From: Paenibacillus sp. IHBB 10380
Lineage (GTDB): Bacteria; Bacillota; Bacilli; Paenibacillales; Paenibacillaceae
Direction: 5' to 3'
DNA: 64,000 bases
NCBI RefSeq assembly: GCF_000949425.1
Contig: NZ_CP010976.1
Location: 1,860,001-1,924,000 of the forward strand
Below the pieces are notes generated by a model, which made no database searches, had not been told where the DNA came from, and saw only the letters and a list, made by a program, of their open reading frames with translations. Every line of letters begins with the position of its first letter. Within the stretch, counting starts at the first letter, position 1. Below, piece by piece: positions 9,426 through 18,382 of this stretch. The translations under genes were made by a program, and so were the position numbers.

Positions 9426-11699
9426 CTAGAAGTTAGGTACCAATCGAATAAGTTTATCCGGAGTGCCGTCCCCGTTCTTATCGCCATTGTTGCTAGTGAC
9501 GAAATAAAGCGAACCGTCCGGCGCTTCGACAATGTCGCGGATGCGGCCGTATTTATTCACATACAAATAATTAAGATTACTGCTGTTGATCGTTGGCTTG
9601 CCGTTCTGCTCTCCAATTACCATGCGAATAATCTGTTTGCCTTTCAAATTGGTTACTAGCAGATTCCCTGCCCATGGCCCTTGGGTTACAAAAGTCATGC
9701 CAGAGGGTGCCCAGGTTGTGCCATTGGCATAAATAAGCGGAGGCGTAATTCCTGATTGATTCTGATTACCGCCCTCATATTTGGGCCAACCGTAATTGTT
9801 ACCGGGTTGGATGAAGTTGATCTCGTCCTTAGAGGACTCACCATGCTCCGATACAAAGAGACGATTCGTGCCAGGCTGCCAGGCTAATCCTTGAGGATTC
9901 CGGTGCCCCCGGCTATAAATCGGAGAGGAAGAACCAAACGGATTGTCGCTTGGAAAGGTACCGTCCAAATTCAGGCGGAACATTTTTCCTCCAAGGTAAG
10001 TCAGTGTATCATCTTTATTTCCGTAGTTACCGTCACTGAAATACAGTTTGTTGTCAGGGCCTATTTTCACACGTCCGCCATTATGATAGACCGCACCTGG
10101 AAGATTAGTGATAAGAACCTTATCCAATGTTGCTTTGTTGTTATTTTCCTTAAGGCGAACAACCTGATTGGCCACTTTGTTATCGGATGTTTTGTAGGAA
10201 TGGTAGATATACATGTAATGATTGGTGGCGAAATTGGGATCTAGCGCTATTCCCAATAAGCCACCTTCGCTCTTAGGCATATAATAAAAAGGGGAGCCTA
10301 GAGTCATGACTGGTGTTGATTTCAATTCCCCGTTCACAACGACACGAATTCTGCCACTATTACGTTCTGTAAAGAATATCCGTCCATCTGGTGCTAATGC
10401 GATAGCCCATGGCGTTTCTAAATTGCTTGCGACTACCTCTGGTGTATAAGGATCGGAAGAGGCAGGGTTGGTTTTGACAGACAACGCTTTGCTTGCTACG
10501 GATATATTTCCTGCTAAATCCCTTGCTTTCACGGTGAAATTGTACGTAGTATTTGCCGTAAGTCCTGTCACATTGAAGGATGTCGCAGGTGCGCTGCCGG
10601 CTAGTGTGTCATTTCTATAAATATCGTACTCATACACGCTTACGTTGTCTGTCGATGGCGTCCAGGTTAAATTGACTGTCGAGGATGTTTTGCTTGAGCT
10701 TACAAGTCCTGTAGGGGCAGTCGGGGCCTGCGTATCAATTTGGTTTGTCGTTTTCACCGTTAGAGGGCTGCTGGCATTGGAAATATTCCCTGCCGCATCT
10801 TTGGCCTTGACAGTGAAATTATAAGTGGTATCCGGCGTTAAGCCGGTAAAGGTATAGGTAGTGTTCGTTACATTCGCTTGCGTCAATACATTGTCTTTGT
10901 ACAAGTCATAGTCCTTGACCCCAACATCATCCAGCGATGCGGTCCACGATATGTTAGCCGTTGTATCCGTTACACTATTTGCCTGTAAGTTTGTCGGTTC
11001 GGTAGGTGGGAACACATCACCGGTGGCATTTACTTTCACTTTGTCAAAGGTGGCCGTGCTTAAATTGGATACATTATGGCTGGTGACAGCCAATCCTACA
11101 TACAACGAGGCATTCATGTTGATGGTCAAGTTGCCCAAATCGCCCCAGTTCAGCCCATTGTTGGATACATATCCTTTGATGATGTTACCTTTGCGTTCCA
11201 GCTTTACCCAGGTTGGACTCGTCGAGGCTATTTTCTCACTTTGGGAAGTTCCACCTGTTTCAGTCCGGTACTGGAATGTGAACCCGTTAGTAGGCGTCAA
11301 TAGCAAATCGACATGCTTGGAATCAGCATTCAGCGTTTCCCTTATCATGATACCCGCCTTCGCGAAATCGTGTGAGCTTGTCTGAGAAGAGACAAGGGCA
11401 ACAATTGAGCCGTCTCCTGTCCAGGGCTGATACACATAATTGAACTGATCCGATTTACCCCAAATGTCCGTACCTGCGCCGCTTACGGAAAATTGGTCAG
11501 CAGCCAGATCGTAAGAAGCGCTACCCGTCATTGCCGGCGAACCGATATTTTGTTGCTTCCACGGATTCGGCACAGCTCCTGCGGAAGTTTCTACCTCAAC
11601 CTCAACCTCTGCCTCGGCGAAGCCTGATGTAGGCAATAAAGTGAGTAGCATACAAATGCAGAGACTTAAAGCCATAATTTTGCTTCGTGTAATCATCAT
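9426..11699 (-). CDS. Secreted PQQ-type sugar dehydrogenase with FN3 domains
   Basis: A 757-residue exported protein. A signal peptide (1-28, ending SGFAEA) is followed by a Glu/Val-rich linker, a beta-sandwich region like DUF1349/laminin-type modules (about 44-225), two fibronectin type III domains (about 232-317 and 325-410, each with GLT..TTYNFTVKA.D.AGN) and a glucose/sorbosone dehydrogenase beta-propeller (about 415-757). The propeller shows ETPWAIALAPDG, YHNGGRVKIGPD and EHGESSKDEIN, which match soluble quinoprotein sugar dehydrogenases. It may oxidise sugars outside the cell while the FN3 and sandwich modules bind polysaccharide. A ribosome site AAGGAAG precedes the ATG. Confidence 0.9.
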   Translation of the reverse strand: MMITRSKIMALSLCICMLLTLLPTSGFAEAEVEVEVETSAGAVPNPWKQQNIGSPAMTGSASYDLAADQFSVSGAGTDIWGKSDQFNYVYQPWTGDGSIVALVSSQTSSHDFAKAGIMIRETLNADSKHVDLLLTPTNGFTFQYRTETGGTSQSEKIASTSPTWVKLERKGNIIKGYVSNNGLNWGDLGNLTINMNASLYVGLAVTSHNVSNLSTATFDKVKVNATGDVFPPTEPTNLQANSVTDTTANISWTASLDDVGVKDYDLYKDNVLTQANVTNTTYTFTGLTPDTTYNFTVKAKDAAGNISNASSPLTVKTTNQIDTQAPTAPTGLVSSSKTSSTVNLTWTPSTDNVSVYEYDIYRNDTLAGSAPATSFNVTGLTANTTYNFTVKARDLAGNISVASKALSVKTNPASSDPYTPEVVASNLETPWAIALAPDGRIFFTERNSGRIRVVVNGELKSTPVMTLGSPFYYMPKSEGGLLGIALDPNFATNHYMYIYHSYKTSDNKVANQVVRLKENNNKATLDKVLITNLPGAVYHNGGRVKIGPDNKLYFSDGNYGNKDDTLTYLGGKMFRLNLDGTFPSDNPFGSSSPIYSRGHRNPQGLAWQPGTNRLFVSEHGESSKDEINFIQPGNNYGWPKYEGGNQNQSGITPPLIYANGTTWAPSGMTFVTQGPWAGNLLVTNLKGKQIIRMVIGEQNGKPTINSSNLNYLYVNKYGRIRDIVEAPDGSLYFVTSNNGDKNGDGTPDKLIRLVPNF

Positions 11700-11968
11700 C
11701 GATACACTTCCTTTTTAGTTTTTGGAATGACGATAGGGGATGGCTTTGACAGACAATGAAATCCTCCTTCCTCAAAATTAAACCGCTTATACTTTCAATT
11801 TATACTTTAACACATTTGGATAAAAAAGGAATACAATTCCAAAGAAATAGAAATTATTTTGTTTTCCATTATGTTGGATGAAAATGATTGGTTTATAATG
11901 TAAATAATTTTAGACGGAGGCTACAATCCATGAGGAAGTAGCGCCCACGCTAGGCTCAGAATATATCA

Positions 11969-12691
11969 TTAAATCCATGGGGGAGATAATGATAACTCGA
12001 CCTCTTTGCAAAGTACGACCAATTGATGAACGCCATAAAATTGCTGACGATTGCGCTGATGGATGTTCAACAGCGCATTTTCTGTGACTTTTTTTGCTTG
12101 TTCAATGCTCTGATGTTCTACAGCCCGAACAATTTCCTTCATATTCTCCAAAAAGTAGACTGTCCGTCGCAATGTGCGAATGAGCAAAATTTGCCGTATA
12201 TGTATTGGCGTAAAAATTCGGTATCCATTATCAGGATCTCGTTCTGGTGATAGTAGTCCTTCCTTTTCCCAATGTCGAATCGCCGACTCTTGTACATTGG
12301 TAAGAGTAGCGACTTCGCCAATGGTCATATCGTTTTTCATCTTTTTACTTGAAATAAGTGGTAGTTCAGTATCTTGAAGTAAATCAAGTGTCTGGTCGGC
12401 AACGATTTTGTCTTGTTGTAGATTGGCTTGTTCTTTATTGACAATCCAGAATGCTGTGTCCATATCACCGTTTTGAATGTGACGAAGCACATTACAAGTG
12501 ATTGCAACACCAAATCCGGGAAACATTGCACGAAGGCAACGAAAATAAGCCAAATGCACCTTTGTATAGAGGCGATAACCATTGGCAGCACGAGTGGGTG
12601 TTGGAATGACTCCCCAAGATTCATAATGTCGCAAAGCACTCGTACTAATGTTGAGCTCTCTAGCAATCTCAATTGGCTTATAGTAGTCCAT
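11969..12691 (-). CDS. MerR-family regulator with two HTH domains
   Basis: The 240-residue protein has two MerR-type winged helices in one chain: residues 3-70 (EIARELNISTSALRHYESWG) and about 120-188 (TIGEVATLTNVQESAIRHWE). Most MerR proteins have a single HTH and dimerise through a coiled coil. Here each half carries its own recognition helix and Y/W-containing wing, so a monomer might span both operator halves. It is transcribed away from the Bcr/CflA exporter at 13107 and is its likely regulator. Ligand unknown; no Cys cluster for metal is seen. Confidence 0.88.
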   Translation of the reverse strand: MDYYKPIEIARELNISTSALRHYESWGVIPTPTRAANGYRLYTKVHLAYFRCLRAMFPGFGVAITCNVLRHIQNGDMDTAFWIVNKEQANLQQDKIVADQTLDLLQDTELPLISSKKMKNDMTIGEVATLTNVQESAIRHWEKEGLLSPERDPDNGYRIFTPIHIRQILLIRTLRRTVYFLENMKEIVRAVEHQSIEQAKKVTENALLNIHQRNRQQFYGVHQLVVLCKEVELSLSPPWI

Positions 12692-13002
12692 TGTCTGTTC
12701 CCCCTTAAGTAGATTTTTACTATACCAAATGAACTTGTGTTAAACAAACATTAAATTAAAAGATTAAAGTATAATGATAAACTTTACGTTTCATATCTAC
12801 GTGAATTTACAAAAAACCTTATCACTTGCATGAATGTTGTAATATTAATGATACAGGTTGTATATTCCCTATCGTCCCTCTCATTAGCAAAGCCTCCAAA
12901 TCTTGACTTACATTAGCGAACATAGTAATTTTATCTTAACCGAAACATTAGTAGTCATTTAAGTAAACCCTCCTATATAAAAAATGAAAGGTGATTTTAA
13001 AA
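12692..13002. other. Divergent regulator/exporter promoter region
   Basis: AT-rich spacer between the MerR gene and the exporter leader. It should hold both promoters. I cannot define a confident -35/-10 pair, and see no gene. Confidence 0.4.
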
Positions 13003-13050
13003 ATGATGATATATAATCGTCTTGCAATAATGATGCCCCCATTTCCCTAG
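13003..13050 (+). CDS. Possible leader peptide upstream of the exporter
   Basis: A 15-codon ORF (MMIYNRLAIMMPPFP, TAG stop at 13048-13050) is preceded by AAAGGTGA about 8 bases upstream. It sits 57 bases before the exporter start, and its stop codon lies inside one of two competing hairpins. Leader peptides of this kind control several Gram-positive drug-resistance genes by ribosome stalling; the Pro-Pro motif near the end would suit stalling. This role is inference only. Confidence 0.4.
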   Translation: MMIYNRLAIMMPPFP

Positions 13051-13095
13051 CTAAGCTTATATTGTTGTATTTCTAGGATATAAGCTTGTAGGAGG
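13046..13095 (+). promoter_or_regulatory. Candidate attenuator hairpins before the exporter
   Basis: AAGCTTATAT (13053-13062) is perfectly complementary to ATATAAGCTT (13078-13087), just before the GGAGGG ribosome site. CCTAG (13046-13050) can instead pair with CTAGG (13073-13077). The two pairings exclude each other, and the second includes the leader stop codon. Confidence 0.4.
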
Positions 13096-13106
13096 GCGAA
13101 AATAAA

Positions 13107-14288
13107 ATGAAAAAATATGCAGCACCATCTTTGCTTTTAATGATTGTTCTTGTGGCTTTTCCACAAATTAGTGAGACAATCTACACACCATCTTTACCAG
13201 ATATTTCTGCAGCACTCAGTGTCTCAAATAGTTCCGTACAGTTAACTTTAAGTATATATTTTATCGGATTTGCTTTTGGTGTTTTCTGTTGGGGATGGCT
13301 TTCTGATTTTATCGGACGGAGGCCTGCCATGCTAGGTGGCCTCATTGTATACGGTATCGGAAGCTTGATGTGTTTTTACTCTGAATCAATTAGTTTACTT
13401 CTTGTCAGCCGTTTCATACAAGCATTTGGAGCAGCAACAGGATCGATAATTACACAAACGATTCTTCGTGAAAGTATATCAGGAAATAAACGACATGTTA
13501 TGTTTGCCCAAATATCCGCTGTAATTGCTTTTACGCCTGCAGTAGGGCCACTTATTGGCGGATGGGTCGACCAAGCTCTAGGCTTTAGAGCCGTTTTCTT
13601 TACGCTTGTGATTATGAGCGCACTGTTGTTTATGTATGCTTTTTTAAAACTGCCAGAAACAACTGATGTTTCCATAAGAAAAAAGGTTTCTATTCTACCT
13701 ATCATTAAAAGAATGCTTTTATTACCACGTGTACTGGTGTTTGGGTTACTAATCGGCGGCATAAATGGGGTTTTATTCAGTTACTATGCTGAAGCTCCCT
13801 TTATATTCATTGAACACTTTCATATATCGCCGGGAGTCTATGGTTTTCTAGGCATTATTGTAGCCTTAGCGTCGATTGTTGGTGCAATGATTTCAAAAAG
13901 ATTATTGTCCGTCTATGTACCAGAAAAGATCATTCATATCGGTTGTCTAGTTATGACAATCGGGGCTTTACTATTAACATTCGCGAGTAGTCTAGTAACG
14001 TTGCCGAATATAATAGTTATCGTATGTATTTTAATAACCATGTTTGTCATGTTAATGGGGGCTGGTATTGCTTTACCTAATTGTCTAAGTCTTGCCCTTG
14101 TCAATTTTCATGATGTTGTGGGCACAGCAGGCGCGATATTTAGCTTAGGATATTACTTGCTAGTTAGCTTAACGACATGGGGAATGAGCTCTCTTCATAA
14201 TGGTTCATTGATGACGATGCCTATATATTTCTTAGTTATAAGTGGCGGAATGTGGTTGCTTGGTAAAAGGTTTATTGTAAAGGAATAA
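13107..14288 (+). CDS. Bcr/CflA-family multidrug efflux MFS transporter
   Basis: A 393-residue, 12-helix major facilitator protein. The N-terminal ETIYTPSLPDI segment, the GWLSDFIGRRPAMLGG loop between helices 2 and 3 and the RFIQAFGAATGSI motif are typical of Bcr/CflA proton-driven drug exporters (bicyclomycin, chloramphenicol and similar). The ribosome site GGAGGG lies 11 bases before ATG 13107. It is divergent from the two-HTH MerR regulator and carries a possible leader-peptide control region. Its base composition is lower in GC than the dehydrogenase region to its left, suggesting an acquired cassette. Substrate not known. Confidence 0.92.
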   Translation: MKKYAAPSLLLMIVLVAFPQISETIYTPSLPDISAALSVSNSSVQLTLSIYFIGFAFGVFCWGWLSDFIGRRPAMLGGLIVYGIGSLMCFYSESISLLLVSRFIQAFGAATGSIITQTILRESISGNKRHVMFAQISAVIAFTPAVGPLIGGWVDQALGFRAVFFTLVIMSALLFMYAFLKLPETTDVSIRKKVSILPIIKRMLLLPRVLVFGLLIGGINGVLFSYYAEAPFIFIEHFHISPGVYGFLGIIVALASIVGAMISKRLLSVYVPEKIIHIGCLVMTIGALLLTFASSLVTLPNIIVIVCILITMFVMLMGAGIALPNCLSLALVNFHDVVGTAGAIFSLGYYLLVSLTTWGMSSLHNGSLMTMPIYFLVISGGMWLLGKRFIVKE

Positions 14289-14392
14289 CTTATTCTGTAA
14301 AAGTAACTTGTTTGAAAAGTGCTTTCTCTATTGTGCCTAAAAGGAGAAGTGAAACGGGGCCCTTACCACCTTTGTGGGATCAACAGTTCAAT

Positions 14393-14442
14393 AAAAATGG
14401 CAGTCTAGAACTTTATTTTAATGTTCTGGACTGCCATTTTTT
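14393..14442 (+). terminator. Rho-independent terminator
   Basis: A 19-bp stem with one mismatch (AAAAATGGCAGTC with GACTGCCATTTTT at its base), ending in a T tract. It follows the exporter gene by about 100 bases. Confidence 0.85.
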
Positions 14443-14686
14443 ATATTGGTCCTATAGCTTATTTTGAGACCCAATTCCTACTTATATCTATGAACAAGGA
14501 GCACTAAATTAAGAAAAGTCCCTTGCTCTGTAAACGGCGGTTGCTTCAACTGAAAAGTTGTCCGAATGATATAGTTAAATAATTCCATTCATTTATTTGC
14601 GTCTTTTAAGAGAAACCGCGCGTCTAATCCATGTAAACTTCATGAAGCTACGAAAACATACAAAACAACATAAGGAGATTATAAAC

Positions 14687-16102
14687 ATGAAAAAACAAGT
14701 CATTGCAATATGTACTACTACAGTATTAGTCGGATCCATATTCGCCGGAATACAGAGCATAGCCCGGGCAGATCATTCCGAGGCGCAGACTCGACAAAGC
14801 TCACAGCAGCAAATGTCAAAACCAGCAGCCACAACTGAAACAACCAACAAACAAGCATCCGCAACGTTTCGCAACATTAAAACGGATCGAATCGAACAAT
14901 TCAAGCTGACAGGTAAAGCCCGTGTATTTGAGGGAACTTATCAATATATCGTGAAGCAAGGTGAGCGTGTTATAGTCAAAGGCTTCGGGACGGCATCGCA
15001 AGGTGGACCAGAATGGGGTACGATTTCACAAACCATCTCGATTCCAAAAAGCAAGCTGTACGGCAAGCAACCATTAACGCTGGGATTATTTGAAATAGAT
15101 GAAGAGAGCGGCGCTGTCGTAAATAAATTGACTGTTCCACTGAACGCAAGTAAAACAAGAAACAATAAGGTGTTTCATAATATTAAGCTTACTCCTGCAA
15201 CAAAAACAACGATTGAATATACAGTGACAGGCCAAGCCAGCGTATTTGAGGGTACCTATCAATATGCCGTGAAACAAGGTGAGCGCGTGATTGTCAAAGG
15301 TTTCGGGACGGCATCGCAAGGTGGACCGGAATGGGGTACGATTTCACAAACGATTTCGATTCCAAAAAGCAAATTGTACGACAAGCAGTCGTTAACTCTG
15401 GAATTGTTTGAAATTGATGCAGAGAGCGGCGCTGTAGTAAATAAACAGACTGTTCCACTGAACGCAATTAAAATAGTAAACAACAAGGTATTTCGAGATA
15501 TTAAGCTTGTTCCTGCAACAAAAACAACGATTGAATACTCGGTGACAGGCCAAGCCAGCGTATTCGAGGGCACCTATCAATATGTCGTGAAACAAGGTGA
15601 GCGTGTGATAGTTAAAGGCTTCGGGACGGCATCGCAAGGTGGACCAGAATGGGGTACGATTTCACAAACCATCTCGATTCCAAAAAGAAAACTGAACGGT
15701 AACCAACCGTTAACGCTGGGATTATTTGAAATAGATGCAGAGAGTGGCGCTGCCGTAAATAAATTAACTGTTCCATTGAACGCAAGTAAAACAAGAAACA
15801 ACAAGGTGTTTCGTAATATTAAGCTAACTCCTGCAACAAAAACAACGATTGAATATACAGTGACAGGCGAAGCCAGCGTATTCGAGGGTACCTATCAATA
15901 TGCCGTGAAGCAAGGTGAGAGAGTGATAGTCAAAGGCTTCGGCACGGCATCGCAAGGTGGACCGGAATGGGGTACGATTTCACAAACGATTTCGATTCCA
16001 AAAAGCAAGCTGTACGGCAAGCGACCGTTAACATTAGAATTGTTCGAAATAGATGCAGAGAGCGGCGCTGTTATAAATAAACAGACATTAGCTCTGAAAT
16101 AA
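14687..16102 (+). CDS. Secreted protein with four Gmad2-like domains
   Basis: The 471-residue protein has a signal peptide (1-27, MKKQVIAICTTTVLVGSIFA, cleavage near ARA), a short Ser/Thr/Gln linker and then four tandem copies of a roughly 106-residue domain. Each has VFEGTYQY, KQGERVIVKGFG, GGPEWGTISQTISIP and LFEIDAESG. This pattern fits the Gmad2 immunoglobulin-like domain (PF10648) of bacterial spore-germination proteins, here without the GerM part. The start is set at ATG 14687 with AAGGAG 10 bases upstream. It lies 194 bases before an ECF sigma gene and could be its target, which is inference. Function is probably cell-surface or spore-coat binding. Confidence 0.85.
   Translation: MKKQVIAICTTTVLVGSIFAGIQSIARADHSEAQTRQSSQQQMSKPAATTETTNKQASATFRNIKTDRIEQFKLTGKARVFEGTYQYIVKQGERVIVKGFGTASQGGPEWGTISQTISIPKSKLYGKQPLTLGLFEIDEESGAVVNKLTVPLNASKTRNNKVFHNIKLTPATKTTIEYTVTGQASVFEGTYQYAVKQGERVIVKGFGTASQGGPEWGTISQTISIPKSKLYDKQSLTLELFEIDAESGAVVNKQTVPLNAIKIVNNKVFRDIKLVPATKTTIEYSVTGQASVFEGTYQYVVKQGERVIVKGFGTASQGGPEWGTISQTISIPKRKLNGNQPLTLGLFEIDAESGAAVNKLTVPLNASKTRNNKVFRNIKLTPATKTTIEYTVTGEASVFEGTYQYAVKQGERVIVKGFGTASQGGPEWGTISQTISIPKSKLYGKRPLTLELFEIDAESGAVINKQTLALK
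14864..16102 (+). repeat. Four tandem gene-internal repeats, period 306/318 bp
   Basis: Units begin near 14864, 15170, 15488 and 15806. Units 2 and 3 are exactly 318 bases; unit 1 is 306. Long blocks are nearly identical between units, for example around GTCAAAGGCTTCGGGACGGC. This high DNA identity points to recent duplication or gene conversion, and copy number may vary between strains. Confidence 0.9.
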
Positions 16103-16140
16103 TTGTCGTTTGGTCCTCCACGTATAATGAACGGCAATCA

Positions 16141-16190
16141 AGGAGATTCCATCACTGTTACATTATGCAACAGTGATGGAATCTCCTTTT
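16141..16190 (+). terminator. Rho-independent terminator
   Basis: GGAGATTCCATCACTGTT and its perfect complement form an 18-bp stem around a 9-base loop, followed by TTTT. It ends the Gmad2 gene before the sigma-factor operon. Confidence 0.88.
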
Positions 16191-16295
16191 CCCTAACACA
16201 AAGAAGAACATGATTTGAACGGCAGATGGGTCATCATATTTACATGCGTGGTGGTTAAATCTATATAAATGACAAGATGGAAGGAAGTGCAATAC

Positions 16296-16814
16296 GTGAA
16301 GCAGACAGAGCTGGCAGCAAAAGCGATTGCTGGTGATGAAGATAGTTTTACCTTACTCATTGACGAAATGCAAGGGCGTTTATACCGGATGGCATTCTCA
16401 TATGTGAGGAACAAGGATGATGCGCTGGAAATTGTACAAGAGACTGTCTACAAAGCCTTTATCTCCATTCATAAATTAAAGAAGCCGCAATATTTTAGCA
16501 CGTGGATCATAAAAATATCCGTAAACTGTGCATTGGATTATATTCGTAAATCCAAAAAAATCATTTTTATGGATAAAGATCCTGAAGTCAGTTATGTCCC
16601 AGAAGATAGAGGAGAAGCGATTGATTTAAATGAAGCGCTGAGCGTCCTTGATGAAAAATCAAGAATCGTGATTGTAATGAGGTACTTTGAGGATATGCCG
16701 CTGAAGGAAATAGCAAATATATTGGATATGCCGCTGAGTTCTGTCAAATCAATGATCTACCGAGGATTAGAGAAATTAAAAATAAATCTGGAGGAGAGTG
16801 AGTACTTTGGATGA
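16296..16814 (+). CDS. ECF RNA polymerase sigma factor
   Basis: A 172-residue sigma-70 family protein of the extracytoplasmic-function group. Region 2 (about 20-90) has the GRLYRMAFSYVRNKDDALEI and FSTWIIKISVNCALDYIRK segments, region 4 (about 115-168) has MRYFEDMPLKEIANILDMP and SVKSMIYRGLEKL. GTG 16296 is preferred because GGAAGGAAG lies 9 bases upstream; an ATG at 16269 would add nine residues without a good site. It resembles SigV/SigW-type factors. It overlaps the next gene, an anti-sigma-like membrane protein, as usual for autoregulated ECF operons. Confidence 0.93.
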   Translation: MKQTELAAKAIAGDEDSFTLLIDEMQGRLYRMAFSYVRNKDDALEIVQETVYKAFISIHKLKKPQYFSTWIIKISVNCALDYIRKSKKIIFMDKDPEVSYVPEDRGEAIDLNEALSVLDEKSRIVIVMRYFEDMPLKEIANILDMPLSSVKSMIYRGLEKLKINLEESEYFG

Positions 16815-17745
16815 GAAACTGAAACGATTACAGCAAGCCTATAATGATATTGAAATTTTTGAAGAACTGTCTTTGGCCACTCGTAAAGGAATTGAGAGAG
16901 GCAAGTTTCATAAACAGAAAATACGCGCGACAAAACGCCGCGTGAAATGGATAGGCTCAACTGTAGCGGGTGTGTTGATTTCTTTTACGATCAGCGTCAA
17001 TACGTTGCCTGCCTTCGCAGCTAGTCTAGAACAGGTGCCGGTACTCGGCAAGCTGGTGAGTGTATTGCAATTCTCCAAAGGAAGCGCCGAAGGCGGAATA
17101 ATTCAGGATGGGACAGACGTTAATTTTATTACGGTGAAGCAACTGGAGAACAGTGATCATATTATTTTGAACTTTGTACAAAACAGTGAAGCACAGCAGA
17201 TGGCAAGCTCGTTTAACATGAAATTTACGGAGTACCCCAATACGATGACAATTTCGGTTGGCGGGGCAAGGAAATTCTCCGCAGCCAAAGATCTTGAAAC
17301 GTTGAAGCAAAGTAACTATGTTCAAGATGCTTATGAAATCATTACGTTGGACGATTCAGCAATTCGCTTTAATGTCACGTTTAAAGAGCCGGTTACCTAC
17401 GAGGTGAAAGAGTACAAGGATCCTGCGCAGGTTATCATAAAGCTGACATCCGATGCGGAGAACTCTGTAAATCTTCCGCCTGTTTACTCTCTACGAACCG
17501 CTTCACTACCCTATGGAGAGGGCCTAGGCTCGGCTGAAGAAATGCTGTATGGGTTAGAGGGCTTGCGTGTATTGAAAGATCGGCAAGGCTCATTCTTGGT
17601 GGAGGCTGGATATTACAATACGGAAGCTGAGGCGTTGGCTCAGATGAAACGAATTCAGACTGAATATGGTTTTGAGGATTCGTTGTTTATTGAAAAACGA
17701 TCATCCCTACAGATTCCGGAGTCCATTTCTGCTGAAAATGAATAA
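16807..17745 (+). CDS. Anti-sigma-like membrane protein
   Basis: About 312 residues: a cytoplasmic N-terminal part (1-50), one membrane helix (about 50-72, STVAGVLISFTISVNTLPAF) and a large extracytoplasmic domain ending in a stretch like the SPOR/DUF4179 type (FLVEAGYYNTEAEALAQMKR). The layout and overlap with the ECF sigma gene point to a single-pass anti-sigma factor that holds the sigma factor at the membrane. TTG 16807 is chosen since GAGGAG is 10 bases upstream; GTG 16798 sits too close to it. No zinc-binding HxxxCxxC motif is seen, so it is not a ZAS-type anti-sigma factor. Confidence 0.82.
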   Translation: MDEKLKRLQQAYNDIEIFEELSLATRKGIERGKFHKQKIRATKRRVKWIGSTVAGVLISFTISVNTLPAFAASLEQVPVLGKLVSVLQFSKGSAEGGIIQDGTDVNFITVKQLENSDHIILNFVQNSEAQQMASSFNMKFTEYPNTMTISVGGARKFSAAKDLETLKQSNYVQDAYEIITLDDSAIRFNVTFKEPVTYEVKEYKDPAQVIIKLTSDAENSVNLPPVYSLRTASLPYGEGLGSAEEMLYGLEGLRVLKDRQGSFLVEAGYYNTEAEALAQMKRIQTEYGFEDSLFIEKRSSLQIPESISAENE

Positions 17746-17827
17746 AAAAACAGCACTGAGGTGATGGTGTTTCTAATCATTTTTATGGATTTTTATGATG
17801 TTGTAGTGAATCAAGGGATAGAGTACA

Positions 17828-18382
17828 ATGCATCGTATACAAAAGGGTAAGAAAGAGAGGTATACGATAACCTTAAATATATTAAATATGGAGATTCATG
17901 ATCTTTTTGATCAATTTACTAGACTAACAGAGGGGCATGTTCAGCAAAACAGATGGGAACAACGGCTTACCATCCCCTCACATATTGGCAAGGGAAGCGT
18001 TACACGGACGCGGATTCGTCCAGGTATGGAGATCATGTATACGGATATTACATTCGAATAAGATATGAAGCTCCACATCCAGGAGGCTTGTCCGTTGTTC
18101 GAATTAAGCTATTGCGTAAGCGGCGAAATCTATTGCGAATGGAACGGTAAGGAAAGCCACACGGATAATCAAACAGGCAATGTTCTATTTCTAGAGGATG
18201 TTCAGGTATATGAAGAGAAAAAGGCAGGAATCCGAAATCAGTTGCTGGAAATAAGGCTAACTCCTAACGAACTGCTGCATTATGCCGAAGATCTGTCGGA
18301 GAAACAGCAAATGGAAACTTGGCTTAGACATCATCACGGAAATATTGATCGTTATCCGGAGACTACGGCAATCCAAAGATGA
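17828..18382 (+). pseudogene. AraC-type regulator N-terminal fragment with internal stop
   Basis: Two same-frame pieces (17828-18061 and 18065-18382) are split by TAA 18059-18061. Together they give a cupin-like sensor domain (LTIPSHIGKG..RTRIRPGMEIMYTDI, then FELSYCVSGEIYCEWNG) typical of AraC regulators such as those for siderophore uptake. The frame ends without the C-terminal helix-turn-helix domain and runs straight into an MFS fragment, so a deletion has joined two genes. It is not expected to be functional. Confidence 0.72.

Noticed and set aside
10915..11385. 156-residue plus-strand ORF within the dehydrogenase gene
   Set aside because: It is antisense to the FN3 and sandwich domains, has no ribosome site and no family motif.
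15086..15804. Several minus-strand ORFs repeated in the Gmad2 gene
   Set aside because: They repeat only because the sense-strand gene repeats; no ribosome sites.
14864..16102. Regular repeats as a possible CRISPR array
   Set aside because: Units are about 318 bases, coding and in frame; no short repeat/spacer alternation.
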